Origin: Thermoanaerobacterales bacterium | GTDB lineage: Bacteria > Bacillota > Desulfotomaculia > Desulfotomaculales > JASEER01 | Length of the DNA: 32,763 bases | Assembly (NCBI GenBank): GCA_030019475.1 | Contig: JASEER010000026.1 | Span: 1 to 32,763 of the forward strand | Reading direction: 5' to 3' | Shown: piece by piece, positions 25,239-32,534 of the stretch | Position numbering within the stretch: the first letter of the stretch is position 1 | Layout of the letters: every line of letters starts with the position of its first letter | Notes under the pieces: generated by a model | What the model saw: the letters and a program-made list of their open reading frames with translations, nothing else | Databases searched by the model: none | Told to the model about the DNA's origin: nothing | Translations under genes and position numbers: made by a program

Positions 25239-26132
25239 GTGGCCGATCACAGACAGGAGCATTCTAAAGCCAGGGGTTCCAACGTGCTGCGCGCTGTGCG
25301 GGAATACCTGGTGCTGCTCGCGGGCGTCATCCTGATGGCCCTCGGGCTCGACCTGTTCCTGGTGCCGAACAAGATCGCCGCCGGGGGCGTCGGGGGCATC
25401 GCCACCATTATCCATTACCTGCTCGGCTTCCCGGTGGGCATGACCATGCTCGGCCTGAACGTGCCCCTCTTCATGTGGGGGCTCTACCGCCTGGGGCTGC
25501 CGTTCGGGTTCCGCTCCCTGGTGGGGACGGTGGCCCTTTCGCTGTTCATTGACGTTATGGCGCCCTACCTGCCGGTGCCGACGAACGACGTGCTACTGGC
25601 CAGCGTGTTCGGCGGGGTGCTGGTCGGCCTGGGGCTGGGTCTGGTCTTCCGGTCCAAGGCGACCACCGGGGGTACCGACTTCGCGGCGGCCATCGTGCGC
25701 AGTTACGTAGGGATCAACGTCGGGCAGCTGCTCTTCCTGATTGACGCCGGCGTGGTGCTGGCGGCGGGGATCGCCTTCAATTCGTGGGAGTTGGCCCTCT
25801 ACGCCCTGATTACGATTTTCATCACCGCCTGGATCGTCGACGTGGTCCAGGAGGGCTTGAGCTATACGAAGGCCTTTTTCATCATCTCCAACCGCCCGGA
25901 GGAGATCGCCGCGACCGTTACGAAGGAGCTGAACCGCGGGGCGACGATCTGGCGGGCCAGGGGAGCCTATACCGGCGCCGAGCGGCCTGTGCTGCTGACC
26001 GTGGTCAGCCGCAGCGAGATCACCCGCCTGAAGGAGATCGTCCACGCCATCGACCCCCAAGCCTTCGTGATCGTCACCGAGGTCCGGGAGGTCATCGGGG
26101 AAGGTTTCAAGGAATACACGCCCAGGAGGTAG
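25239..26132 (+). CDS. YitT family membrane protein
   Basis: A 297-residue protein of the YitT (DUF161/DUF2179) family. About five to six membrane segments span residues 18-190 (LFLVPNKIAAGGVGGIATIIHYL is the characteristic early stretch; GLGLVFRSKATTGGTDFAAAI follows), then a cytoplasmic DUF2179 domain (VTKELNRGATIWRARGAYTG, VVSRSEITRLKEIVHAIDPQAF). The physiological substrate of YitT proteins is unsettled. Start: GTG 25239 after AAGGAAGAATAGG; GTG 25284 is an alternative with AGGGG upstream. Three bases separate it from the transketolase N gene, so it may lead that operon. The 138 bases upstream, towards the tRNA, contain no clear gene. Confidence 0.88.
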   Translation: MADHRQEHSKARGSNVLRAVREYLVLLAGVILMALGLDLFLVPNKIAAGGVGGIATIIHYLLGFPVGMTMLGLNVPLFMWGLYRLGLPFGFRSLVGTVALSLFIDVMAPYLPVPTNDVLLASVFGGVLVGLGLGLVFRSKATTGGTDFAAAIVRSYVGINVGQLLFLIDAGVVLAAGIAFNSWELALYALITIFITAWIVDVVQEGLSYTKAFFIISNRPEEIAATVTKELNRGATIWRARGAYTGAERPVLLTVVSRSEITRLKEIVHAIDPQAFVIVTEVREVIGEGFKEYTPRR

Positions 26133-26135
26133 GAT

Positions 26136-26945
26136 ATGGACATCGCGGCTCTGGAACAGAAGGCCCGGGAGATCCGCCGCCACATCATCCGCATGGTCGG
26201 AACGGCCGGGTCGGGGCACCCGGGCGGGTCCCTCTCGGCGGCCGATATCGTGACCGCCCTCTACTTCGCGGTGATGCGCCTGGACCCGGCGCGGCCCGAC
26301 TGGCCGGACCGCGACCGCTTCGTGCTCTCCAAGGGCCACGCCGCCCCGGTGCTCTATGCCGCCCTGGCGGAGCGGGGCTACTTCCCGGTGGACGAGTTGG
26401 GGACGCTGCGGAAGCTGGGCACCCGCCTGCAGGGCCACCCGGACATGAAGAAGCTGCCGGGGGTGGAGATGTCGACGGGCTCCCTCGGCCAGGGCCTCTC
26501 GGCGGCCAACGGCATGGCGCTGGCCGCGAAGCTGGACGGGAAGGACTACCGCGTCTACGTGCTCCTGGGCGACGGGGAGATCCAGGAGGGGCAGGTCTGG
26601 GAGGCGGCCATGGCCGCGGCCCACTACAAGCTGGACAACGTTACGGCCATCGTGGACTTCAACGGCTACCAGATCGACGGCCCGGTGACCGAGGTCATGA
26701 ACCCGGAGCCGATCGCCGCCAAGTGGTGGGCCTTCGGGTGGCGCGTCCTGGAGATCGACGGGCACGACATGCGGGCCATCCTGACGGCCCTGGACGAGGC
26801 GCGGGCCACCGAGGGCCGGCCGGCGGTGATCGTCGCCCGGACGGTCAAGGGCAAGGGCGTATCCTTCATGGAGGGCCAGGTCGATTGGCACGGGAAGGCA
26901 CCCAAGGAGGATCAGGTACGGGCCGCCCTGGCGGAATTGGGATAG
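26136..26945 (+). CDS. Transketolase, N-terminal subunit
   Basis: Thiamine-pyrophosphate-binding half of a split transketolase in the non-oxidative pentose phosphate pathway. The 269 residues hold the GTAGSGHPGGSLSAADI start, the DRFVLSKGHAAP segment, EMSTGSLGQGLS and the TPP/magnesium motif GDGEIQEGQVWEAAMAAAHY (about residues 147-166) followed by NVTAIVDFNGYQIDG. ATG 26136 lies behind AGGAGGT. The C-terminal partner follows after 15 bases; split transketolases are common in Clostridia and archaea. It works only as a heteromer with that subunit. Confidence 0.95.
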   Translation: MDIAALEQKAREIRRHIIRMVGTAGSGHPGGSLSAADIVTALYFAVMRLDPARPDWPDRDRFVLSKGHAAPVLYAALAERGYFPVDELGTLRKLGTRLQGHPDMKKLPGVEMSTGSLGQGLSAANGMALAAKLDGKDYRVYVLLGDGEIQEGQVWEAAMAAAHYKLDNVTAIVDFNGYQIDGPVTEVMNPEPIAAKWWAFGWRVLEIDGHDMRAILTALDEARATEGRPAVIVARTVKGKGVSFMEGQVDWHGKAPKEDQVRAALAELG

Positions 26946-26960
26946 GGGGGAACGAAGACC

Positions 26961-27902
26961 GTGCAAGAAAAGATCGCCACCCGCGAGGCCTACGGCAAGG
27001 CGCTCGTGAAGCTGGGCGAGGAGCGGCCCGAGGTCGTGGTGCTGGACGCCGACCTGGCCAAGTCGACCAAGACCATAGACTTCAAGAAACGCTTCCCGGA
27101 CCGCTTCTTCGACTTCGGCGTGGCCGAGGCCAACATGGTCGGCACCGCCGCCGGCCTGGCCGCCTCCGGCAAGGTACCCTTCTGCAGCACGTTCGCCGTC
27201 TTCGCCACCGGCCGGGCCTTCGACCAGATCCGCCAGAGCGTGGCCAACACGAAGCTGGGCGTGAAAATCGCCGCCAGCCACGCCGGCCTGACGGTGGGCG
27301 AGGACGGGAGTTCGCACCAGTCGGTGGCCGACATCGCCCTCATGCGGGCGCTGCCCAACTTCACGGTTTTCGTCCCGGCGGACGCCGCCGAGGTCGAGGG
27401 GGCGGTGCGGGCGGCGGCGGAGACCAACGGACCCGTCTATATCCGCCTCGGGCGCTCGCCGGTGCCCACCCTCCACGGCAAGGACTTCAAGTTCGTGCCG
27501 GGCCGGGCGGTCTGGCTGCGCCGCGGGCGGGACGCAACGGTCGTCGCCTGCGGGATCATGGTCGAGGCGGCCCTGCGCGTGGCCGAGGCCCTGGCCGGAG
27601 ACGGCCTGGAGGTGGGTGTGCTCGACATGCACACCATCAAGCCGCTTGACGCCGAGGCGCTGGCCGAGGCCGCCGCGGCCAGCGGCGCCATCGTCACCGC
27701 CGAGGAGCACAGCGTCATCGGCGGCCTGGGCGGGGCGGTGTGCGAGGCCCTGGCCGAGCTTCACCCCGTTCCGGTCAAGCGCATCGGGATCCGGGACACC
27801 TTCGGCGAGTCGGGCAAACCCGGCGAACTCCTGATGAAGTACGGCCTGACGGCCGACGGCATCGCCGACGCCGTGCGGGAAGTTGTCAGGCGCAAGGGAT
27901 AA
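26961..27902 (+). CDS. Transketolase, C-terminal subunit
   Basis: The 313-residue partner of the preceding subunit, covering the pyrimidine-binding and C-terminal domains. Recognisable stretches are ATREAYGKALVKLGEERPEV cut at the first domain, VVLDADLAKST, FFDFGVAEANMVGTAAGLA (with the catalytic Glu that activates TPP), DGSSHQSVADIALMR and VYIRLGRSPVP, and a late EEHSVIGGLGGAV. Start GTG 26961 follows GGGGGGAACGAAG. A strong terminator follows the stop, so the yitT-transketolase unit probably ends here. Confidence 0.95.
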   Translation: MQEKIATREAYGKALVKLGEERPEVVVLDADLAKSTKTIDFKKRFPDRFFDFGVAEANMVGTAAGLAASGKVPFCSTFAVFATGRAFDQIRQSVANTKLGVKIAASHAGLTVGEDGSSHQSVADIALMRALPNFTVFVPADAAEVEGAVRAAAETNGPVYIRLGRSPVPTLHGKDFKFVPGRAVWLRRGRDATVVACGIMVEAALRVAEALAGDGLEVGVLDMHTIKPLDAEALAEAAAASGAIVTAEEHSVIGGLGGAVCEALAELHPVPVKRIGIRDTFGESGKPGELLMKYGLTADGIADAVREVVRRKG

Positions 27903-27928
27903 AAACCGGAAGGGCACAAAACGGGGTT

Positions 27929-27958
27929 AAGGGGCATTTTCCGAAATGCCCCTTTTTT
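27929..27958 (+). terminator. Intrinsic terminator after the transketolase genes
   Basis: AAGGGGCATTT (27929-27939) and AAATGCCCCTT (27944-27954) form a perfect 11-bp stem with a TCCG tetraloop and a T run to 27958. The ftsE ribosome site begins only about 12 bases later. Confidence 0.93.
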
Positions 27959-27979
27959 ATGCCTTTTTTGGAGGAATCA

Positions 27980-28717
27980 ATGCCAAAGCTGTCGAAGTAT
28001 GGACCCATCCGCCAAGGGGGACGTGAGCCTTTCTTGATCCACTTCTACAACGTCACTAAAATTTACCCTCCGGGAGTACAGGCCCTCACGGACCTTAACC
28101 TGCGCATTAAGCGCGGAGACTTCGTCTTCCTGGTCGGCCCCAGCGGCGCCGGAAAATCCACGATCCTCAAACTGATTTTCCGTGAGGAGTTGCCGACCAG
28201 CGGGCAGATCTTTTTCCAAGGGCGGAACATCGCCCGCATGCGCGGCCGCCACGTCCTGACCATGCGCCGCCGCATCGGCATGGTCTTTCAGGACTTCCGG
28301 CTGCTCCCCCAGAAGACGGCCTTTGAGAACGTGGCCCTGGCCCTGGAGGTGGTGGGCGCCTCCCGGCGCGAGATCGCGGCCCGGGTGCCGGGGGTTATGG
28401 AACTGGTGGGCCTCTCGGAGAAGGAAGGCTTCCTGCCCCACCAGCTTTCCGGAGGCGAGCAGCAGCGGGTCGCCCTGGCCCGCGCCCTGGTGCGCCAGCC
28501 CCTCTTAATCCTCGCCGATGAACCGACGGGCAACCTGGACCCCGAGACCTCCTGGGGCCTGATGGAGCTGTTCAGCAAGATCAATAAGGCGGGGACGACG
28601 ATCGTCATGGCGACCCACGCCTGGGACATCGTGGACCGCATGCAGCGGCGCGTCGTCGCCCTTGAGAAGGGGCGCATCGTGCGGGACGAGGAACAGGGGA
28701 GTTACAGCAATGTTTAG
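27980..28717 (+). CDS. ftsE: Cell division ATP-binding protein FtsE
   Basis: ATPase of the FtsEX complex, which activates septal peptidoglycan hydrolases. The 245-residue protein has Walker A GPSGAGKST (residues 53-61), the signature LSGGEQQR, Walker B LLILADEPTGNLD and the switch His in ATHAWD. ATG 27980 has a good GGAGG five bases upstream and adds an 18-residue N-terminal extension ahead of the usual IHFYNVTKIYP start; TTG 28033 with weaker GGGGG would give the usual length. ftsX overlaps its end by eight bases. A shared promoter was not identified; the strong terminator just upstream implies one close by or read-through. Confidence 0.95.
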   Translation: MPKLSKYGPIRQGGREPFLIHFYNVTKIYPPGVQALTDLNLRIKRGDFVFLVGPSGAGKSTILKLIFREELPTSGQIFFQGRNIARMRGRHVLTMRRRIGMVFQDFRLLPQKTAFENVALALEVVGASRREIAARVPGVMELVGLSEKEGFLPHQLSGGEQQRVALARALVRQPLLILADEPTGNLDPETSWGLMELFSKINKAGTTIVMATHAWDIVDRMQRRVVALEKGRIVRDEEQGSYSNV

Positions 28718-29588
28718 GATTACGGTTTACTGCATCCGGCAGGCGGCCATCGCCCTGGTCCGCAACTTCTGGCTGGGGCTGGCCTCGGCGGGGATGATCG
28801 CCGTCTCGCTGTGTATCCTGGGCGCTTTCCTGCTTGTCGCCCTGAACGCCAACCAGTGGATGCGCGGCGTCGAGTCTGAGGTCGAGATCAACGTCTTCCT
28901 GGCCCCCGAGGCGGAAGCGTCCGAGATCGGGGAGAAAATAGAGGCCCTGTCGGGCGTCACCCGCTGCACCTTCGTCCCCAAGAGCCAGGCCCTGCGCGAG
29001 ATGAGGGAGTCGCTGGGCGATAAGAGCGACATCCTGGAGGGTCTGGAGGAGGACAACCCCCTGCCCGACAGCTACCGCGTACAGGCCGCCCGCGCCGAGC
29101 TGGTGCCGGCCGTCGCCGAAAAAATTGAGGACCTGCCGGGGGTGGACCGGGTCAACTACGGCCAGGGGGTGGTCGAAAAGGTGATCATGATCACCCGCTG
29201 GTTGAATGTCGTTTCCCTGGTCGCCGCCGGGCTGCTGGCCGCGGCCGCCGTCTTCCTGATCGTGACCACCGTGCGGCTCTCGGTCGTCGCCCGGCAGCAG
29301 GAGATCAGCATTATGAAGTTCCTGGGGGCCAGCAACTGGTTCGTGCGCGCGCCCTTCCTGATGGAGGGGATGACGGTGGGCCTGATGGGGGGCCTGGCGG
29401 CGGTGACCGCGCTGGGCCTGGGCTACTACTACCTGGCCCTGCAGGTTGACCGGGCGTCCCTGCTCTTTTTCCAGTTGGTGACCGACCCCTACCTGCTCCT
29501 GCCGGTCTTCGGCGGCCTCGTGGCGCTGGGCCTCGGCATGGGCGGCCTGGGCAGCGTCGTGTCGATGCGGAAGTTCTTGAACGTGTAA
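28710..29588 (+). CDS. ftsX: Cell division protein FtsX
   Basis: Membrane partner of FtsE; its extracellular loop contacts peptidoglycan hydrolases such as PcsB or EnvC. The 292-residue protein has a cytoplasmic start, one membrane helix at about residues 20-45, a roughly 115-residue extracellular domain (VEINVFLAPEAEASEI, YRVQAA), and three helices in the C-terminal half (about 165-285), with KFLGASNWFVRAPFLMEG as the family cytoplasmic loop. ATG 28710 overlaps the ftsE stop; GGGGAG precedes it. The hydrolase gene 20 bases downstream is its probable partner. In Bacillus FtsEX also affects sporulation. Confidence 0.94.
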   Translation: MFRITVYCIRQAAIALVRNFWLGLASAGMIAVSLCILGAFLLVALNANQWMRGVESEVEINVFLAPEAEASEIGEKIEALSGVTRCTFVPKSQALREMRESLGDKSDILEGLEEDNPLPDSYRVQAARAELVPAVAEKIEDLPGVDRVNYGQGVVEKVIMITRWLNVVSLVAAGLLAAAAVFLIVTTVRLSVVARQQEISIMKFLGASNWFVRAPFLMEGMTVGLMGGLAAVTALGLGYYYLALQVDRASLLFFQLVTDPYLLLPVFGGLVALGLGMGGLGSVVSMRKFLNV

Positions 29589-29608
29589 GTGCGAAGGGGT
29601 GATCCGAT

Positions 29609-30739
29609 TTGCGACGTTCCTGGTGGCGGATGATGCTGGTCATCGCCCTGGTCGCCGGCCTGCTCGCCGGGGTGCCGGGCGCCGGCTGGGGGGGGAACCT
29701 CGAGAACCAGCTCAACCAGACGCGCCAGAAGGTGGAGCAGAAAAAGCGTCAGGTCAGCGGCGCCAAGTCCACGGTCACCAATTACGCCCAGCAGATCGCC
29801 TTCCTGGACCGCTCCATCGACCAGAAGAGCCGCGAACTCGACAGCCTGAGCGGCGCCCTCCGGGACGCGACCTTCCGTGTCCTGACCGCCGAGCGGCAAC
29901 TGGCGGACACCGAGGCCGACCTGGAGGAGAAGAACGACCTCCTGCGCCGGCGCATTGTGAGCATCCACGAGGCGGGAAGGGTCGGGTACCTGGAGGTGCT
30001 TTTCGGGGCGAAGGACTTCAACGATTTCGTCACGCGTATGGAGTTCCTGCGTCAGATCGTCGCCCGGGACGTGGGCCTTATCGAGCAGGTCCAGGCCAAG
30101 CGGGACGAGGTTCAGGCCCGAAAGGAGGCTCTGGAGCAGGAGCGGCGGCGCATCGCCTCTCTGCGTGCCGACCAGGAGGCCACCTACCGCGCCCTGACCA
30201 ACGAGGAGCGGGCGAAGCGGGAACTACTCGCCGGAGCGCAGAGGAACCTCAGCCAGCTCGAAAAGGAACTGGACGCCCTGGAGCGTCAGGAGCAGCAGAT
30301 CCTGGACGAGATCGCCCGGCAGCGCGCGGGCAAGGGCGGCGTCCAGGCGGAGGGGCCGTTCACCTGGCCCTGCCCGGGGCATACCGCGATCTCGTCCGAT
30401 TACGGTAACCGCATTCACCCCATCCTCCGCGTCCAACGCTTTCACGACGGGATCGACATCCCGGCGCCCAGCGGCGCCCGCGTCGTGGCCGCTCAATCGG
30501 GAAAGGTCATCTACGTGGGTACTTTGCAGGGCTACGGGAAGGTGATCATGCTGGATCACAACAACGGTTTGACCACCCTCTACGCCCACCTCTCAAGCCA
30601 GGACGTCGCCGAGGGGGAAACCGTGGTCAAGGGCCAGACCATCGGCAAGGTGGGCAGCACGGGCTGGTCGACCGGGCCGCACCTGCACTTCACGGTGCGT
30701 TCCAACGGGTCTCCGGTGAACCCTCACCAGTACGTTTAG
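29609..30739 (+). CDS. Coiled-coil M23 murein hydrolase (EnvC/PcsB-like)
   Basis: Secreted 376-residue protein, probable endopeptidase or hydrolase activator. A signal peptide ([20 protein letters not shown], cleavage near residue 27) is followed by a long coiled coil (about 30-245, rich in Glu/Gln/Arg heptads) and a LytM/M23 domain (about 252-376). The zinc site is intact: His279 and Asp283 in FHDGIDI and His358-Leu-His360 in HLHF; the TLYAHLS segment lies between them. An intact zinc site suggests real endopeptidase activity, unlike EnvC. Start TTG 29609 follows GAAGGGGTGAT. Linkage to ftsEX supports control by that complex. Confidence 0.92.
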   Translation: MRRSWWRMMLVIALVAGLLAGVPGAGWGGNLENQLNQTRQKVEQKKRQVSGAKSTVTNYAQQIAFLDRSIDQKSRELDSLSGALRDATFRVLTAERQLADTEADLEEKNDLLRRRIVSIHEAGRVGYLEVLFGAKDFNDFVTRMEFLRQIVARDVGLIEQVQAKRDEVQARKEALEQERRRIASLRADQEATYRALTNEERAKRELLAGAQRNLSQLEKELDALERQEQQILDEIARQRAGKGGVQAEGPFTWPCPGHTAISSDYGNRIHPILRVQRFHDGIDIPAPSGARVVAAQSGKVIYVGTLQGYGKVIMLDHNNGLTTLYAHLSSQDVAEGETVVKGQTIGKVGSTGWSTGPHLHFTVRSNGSPVNPHQYV

Positions 30740-30813
30740 CCTCTTACCGCTGCCGCATGCTCGGTATTTCGGCGGTTACAGTCACAAGTCACAATATTAA
30801 AGATAAAGTCTTT

Positions 30814-30850
30814 CGGGGGTGGCCTCCACGGCGCCCCCGTTAGTTTTTTT
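30814..30850 (+). terminator. Intrinsic terminator after the M23 gene
   Basis: CGGGGG (30814-30819) pairs with CCCCCG (30834-30839), with inner GCC/GGC pairing, followed by TTAG and a seven-T run. It marks the end of the ftsEX-M23 unit; base composition becomes less GC-rich downstream. Confidence 0.88.
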
Positions 30851-30907
30851 AGTGAACGGCTGTAAGCTCATGGTATAAGGGTAATGTACTTTATCGTTGT
30901 AATCATA

Positions 30908-30956
30908 TGCAGGCAGCCGTAGGGCCTTTACGGGCAGGCCCCAACGACTGCCTGCA
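30908..30956 (+). promoter_or_regulatory. Nested hairpin at the start of the sigma54-activator gene
   Basis: TGCAGGCAG (30908-30916) and CTGCCTGCA (30948-30956) are a perfect 9-bp outer stem; GGGCC (30922-30926) and GGCCC (30937-30941) form an inner stem. The hairpin ends five bases before ATG 30962, where no ribosome site is visible, so it probably affects translation initiation. It matches no riboswitch class I know. Confidence 0.55.
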
Positions 30957-30961
30957 ACTCA

Positions 30962-32080
30962 ATGGATCAAGGAACTGGTTTTGCTGTTATGGATCAGCGG
31001 GTTAAACATGAGGAGCCCTTAAAACGGGATAACAAAACGGCTGCCGGAGATGCCGGGCAGGAAACGCCGTGCAGCGAAAGGGCATTTTTTCGCCTGGTTC
31101 CCGGCGTAGGTGAAGTCGGCATTTTTTCCACGGCGATGGAAAAGGTTTTCGGGCAAGCAAAAAAGCTGCACGCCGACCGTTTGGTACCCGTCCTTATCGA
31201 AGGCGAGACGGGTACGGGCAAGGACATAGTCGCCCGGTATATCCACCATGGCGAAGAGAACGTCACAGAGCCGTTTGTTACCTTGAATTGTGCGGCCATT
31301 GCCCCGGGCAACGCGGAAAACGAGCTGTTCGGTTACGTGCCCGGAGCCTATAACGGCGTCTTGCTGAAAGGGAAAAAGGGTTGGCTTGACATGGCCCAGC
31401 GCGGAACTCTGTTTCTGGATCATGTCGCCGAAATGCCTCTCAACGTCCAGGCCAAACTGCTACGGGTGATCGAGGACTGGGCTTTTTTCCGGGTCGGCGG
31501 CTTGAGAAGGGTCGAGGCGGACGTCAGGATTATTTGCTCCACTAACGCTAACCTATCGGCAAAGGTGGAAAAAGGGGCGTTTCGTGCCGATCTGTATTAC
31601 CGCCTGAGTGTCGCCCGTCTCTATCTTCCCCCACTGCGCCAACGTAAGGAAGAAATCCTGCCTCTTGCCCATATGTTTCTCACACGGTTTGCCCACGAGA
31701 AAGGGAAGAAGTTCCGGGAAATCAGCGCCGAGGCGGCCCGGATGCTTACCGCCTATGAATGGCCGGGTAACGTGCGAGAGCTTAAGAACGCTGTAGAGCT
31801 GGCTGCATTAATGTGGGACGATGTCGTCTTGCGGCCCGCACACCTGGAAATCGCTATTGGAGCCAGATCCGTGGCCGGGCCCCCGCATGCGGAGGTAATA
31901 GACTGTAAGAATTTCTCTCTCCCCCTTGAAGGACTGCCGCTTGAAGAGTACAACAGCCGTATCATTCTTAAAGCACTGGAGATGCATTACGGTAATAAGA
32001 CCAGGACGGCGAGATATCTGGGTATTTCGCGCCGGTCCCTTGATTGCCGTCTGAAACGCCTCAGTAATTCACCTATATGA
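30962..32080 (+). CDS. Sigma54-activator-like AAA+ regulator with altered motifs
   Basis: A 372-residue transcription regulator: short N-terminal region without a recognisable sensor domain (about 1-60), an AAA+ sigma54-interaction domain (about 65-290) and a Fis-type helix-turn-helix at the C-terminus (about 330-372: NKTRTARYLGISRRSLDCRL). Walker A is GETGTGKD (81-88). The sigma54-contacting GAFTGA loop is GAYNGV (128-133), and Walker B is GTLFLDHV, with His replacing the catalytic Glu (154). It may bind DNA and sigma54 poorly or have lost ATPase-driven activation. No Shine-Dalgarno precedes ATG 30962; ATG 30989 is an alternative. Target genes are not evident. Confidence 0.85.
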   Translation: MDQGTGFAVMDQRVKHEEPLKRDNKTAAGDAGQETPCSERAFFRLVPGVGEVGIFSTAMEKVFGQAKKLHADRLVPVLIEGETGTGKDIVARYIHHGEENVTEPFVTLNCAAIAPGNAENELFGYVPGAYNGVLLKGKKGWLDMAQRGTLFLDHVAEMPLNVQAKLLRVIEDWAFFRVGGLRRVEADVRIICSTNANLSAKVEKGAFRADLYYRLSVARLYLPPLRQRKEEILPLAHMFLTRFAHEKGKKFREISAEAARMLTAYEWPGNVRELKNAVELAALMWDDVVLRPAHLEIAIGARSVAGPPHAEVIDCKNFSLPLEGLPLEEYNSRIILKALEMHYGNKTRTARYLGISRRSLDCRLKRLSNSPI

Positions 32081-32251
32081 GCACCCCTGTACCTTTGAGT
32101 GCACCTATAGGTATATTTTTTCTATCTAATCTGGCTTTGATACTTACAAGTTGCAAGGGTTGAAGGACCACGCAAGGTCCTACACATTATGCGACATTAT
32201 TTGTCTGGCATTAATGGTGTCGAAATTTGTTGTAATCTAAAATAGTTCATA
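32081..32251. other. AT-rich spacer before the riboswitch
   Basis: No gene. Contains a 10-bp palindrome ACCTATAGGT followed by a T-rich run (32103-32121), which may terminate the regulator transcript, a hairpin AGGACC/GGTCCT (32164-32181), and TAAAAT (32238-32243), a likely -10 box that would start transcription at the riboswitch P1 stem. I see no convincing -35, sigma54 or sigmaD box. Confidence 0.5.
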
Positions 32252-32399
32252 GACCCGCTCAGGGCAAAGTCACCGAAAGGTGGCGACGCAAAGCTACAGG
32301 GGCTAAGGCGGTATGCCGCTATGCCCGCCAGTTGCCGGGTAAGGTCCAGAATTTATGTCTTCTGGCATCGGACCCGCCCCAACCGGCACGGGTCTTTTT
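32252..32399 (+). promoter_or_regulatory. c-di-GMP-I (GEMM-I) riboswitch with terminator
   Basis: The aptamer core spans about 32253-32340: AGGGCAAA, P2 GTCACC-GAAA-GGTGGC with a GNRA tetraloop, GACGCAAAGC, P3 GGGC...GCCC with the CTAAG/TATG tetraloop-receptor bases and GCGG/CCGC tip, and closing TTGCC. The position that contacts the ligand (third G of AGGG, 32264) is G, as in c-di-GMP rather than cGAMP receptors. A terminator follows: GACCCG (32371-32376) with CGGGTC (32389-32394) and a T run. It would control cheW. Confidence 0.9.
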
Positions 32400-32447
32400 G
32401 ATTTATGGGCAAACAGGATGTCCCACGTAAGCAAGGAGGTGATTTAG

Positions 32448-32534
32448 TTGTCCGAGGCGCAACTGGTTATCTTCGGAGCGGGCGGGAACTGCTACGCGCT
32501 GGATATCGCCGATGTGCTGTCAATGGCCACTTAA
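32448..32534 (+). pseudogene. cheW: cheW, truncated by an IS21-family element
   Basis: A strong AAGGAGGTGAT precedes TTG 32448. The reading frame LSEAQLVIFGAGGNCYALDIADVL matches the N-terminus of CheW, the chemotaxis adaptor linking receptors to CheA (whole protein about 140-160 residues). After codon 24 the frame enters the insertion sequence at 32518 and stops at TAA 32532. Only the first beta strands remain, so no functional CheW can be made here. The riboswitch upstream fits chemotaxis control by c-di-GMP. Confidence 0.82.

Noticed and set aside
32131-32155. Sigma54 promoter (TGGC...TTGCA) between the regulator and the riboswitch
   Set aside because: The GG and GC elements are 20 bases apart where 12 are required.
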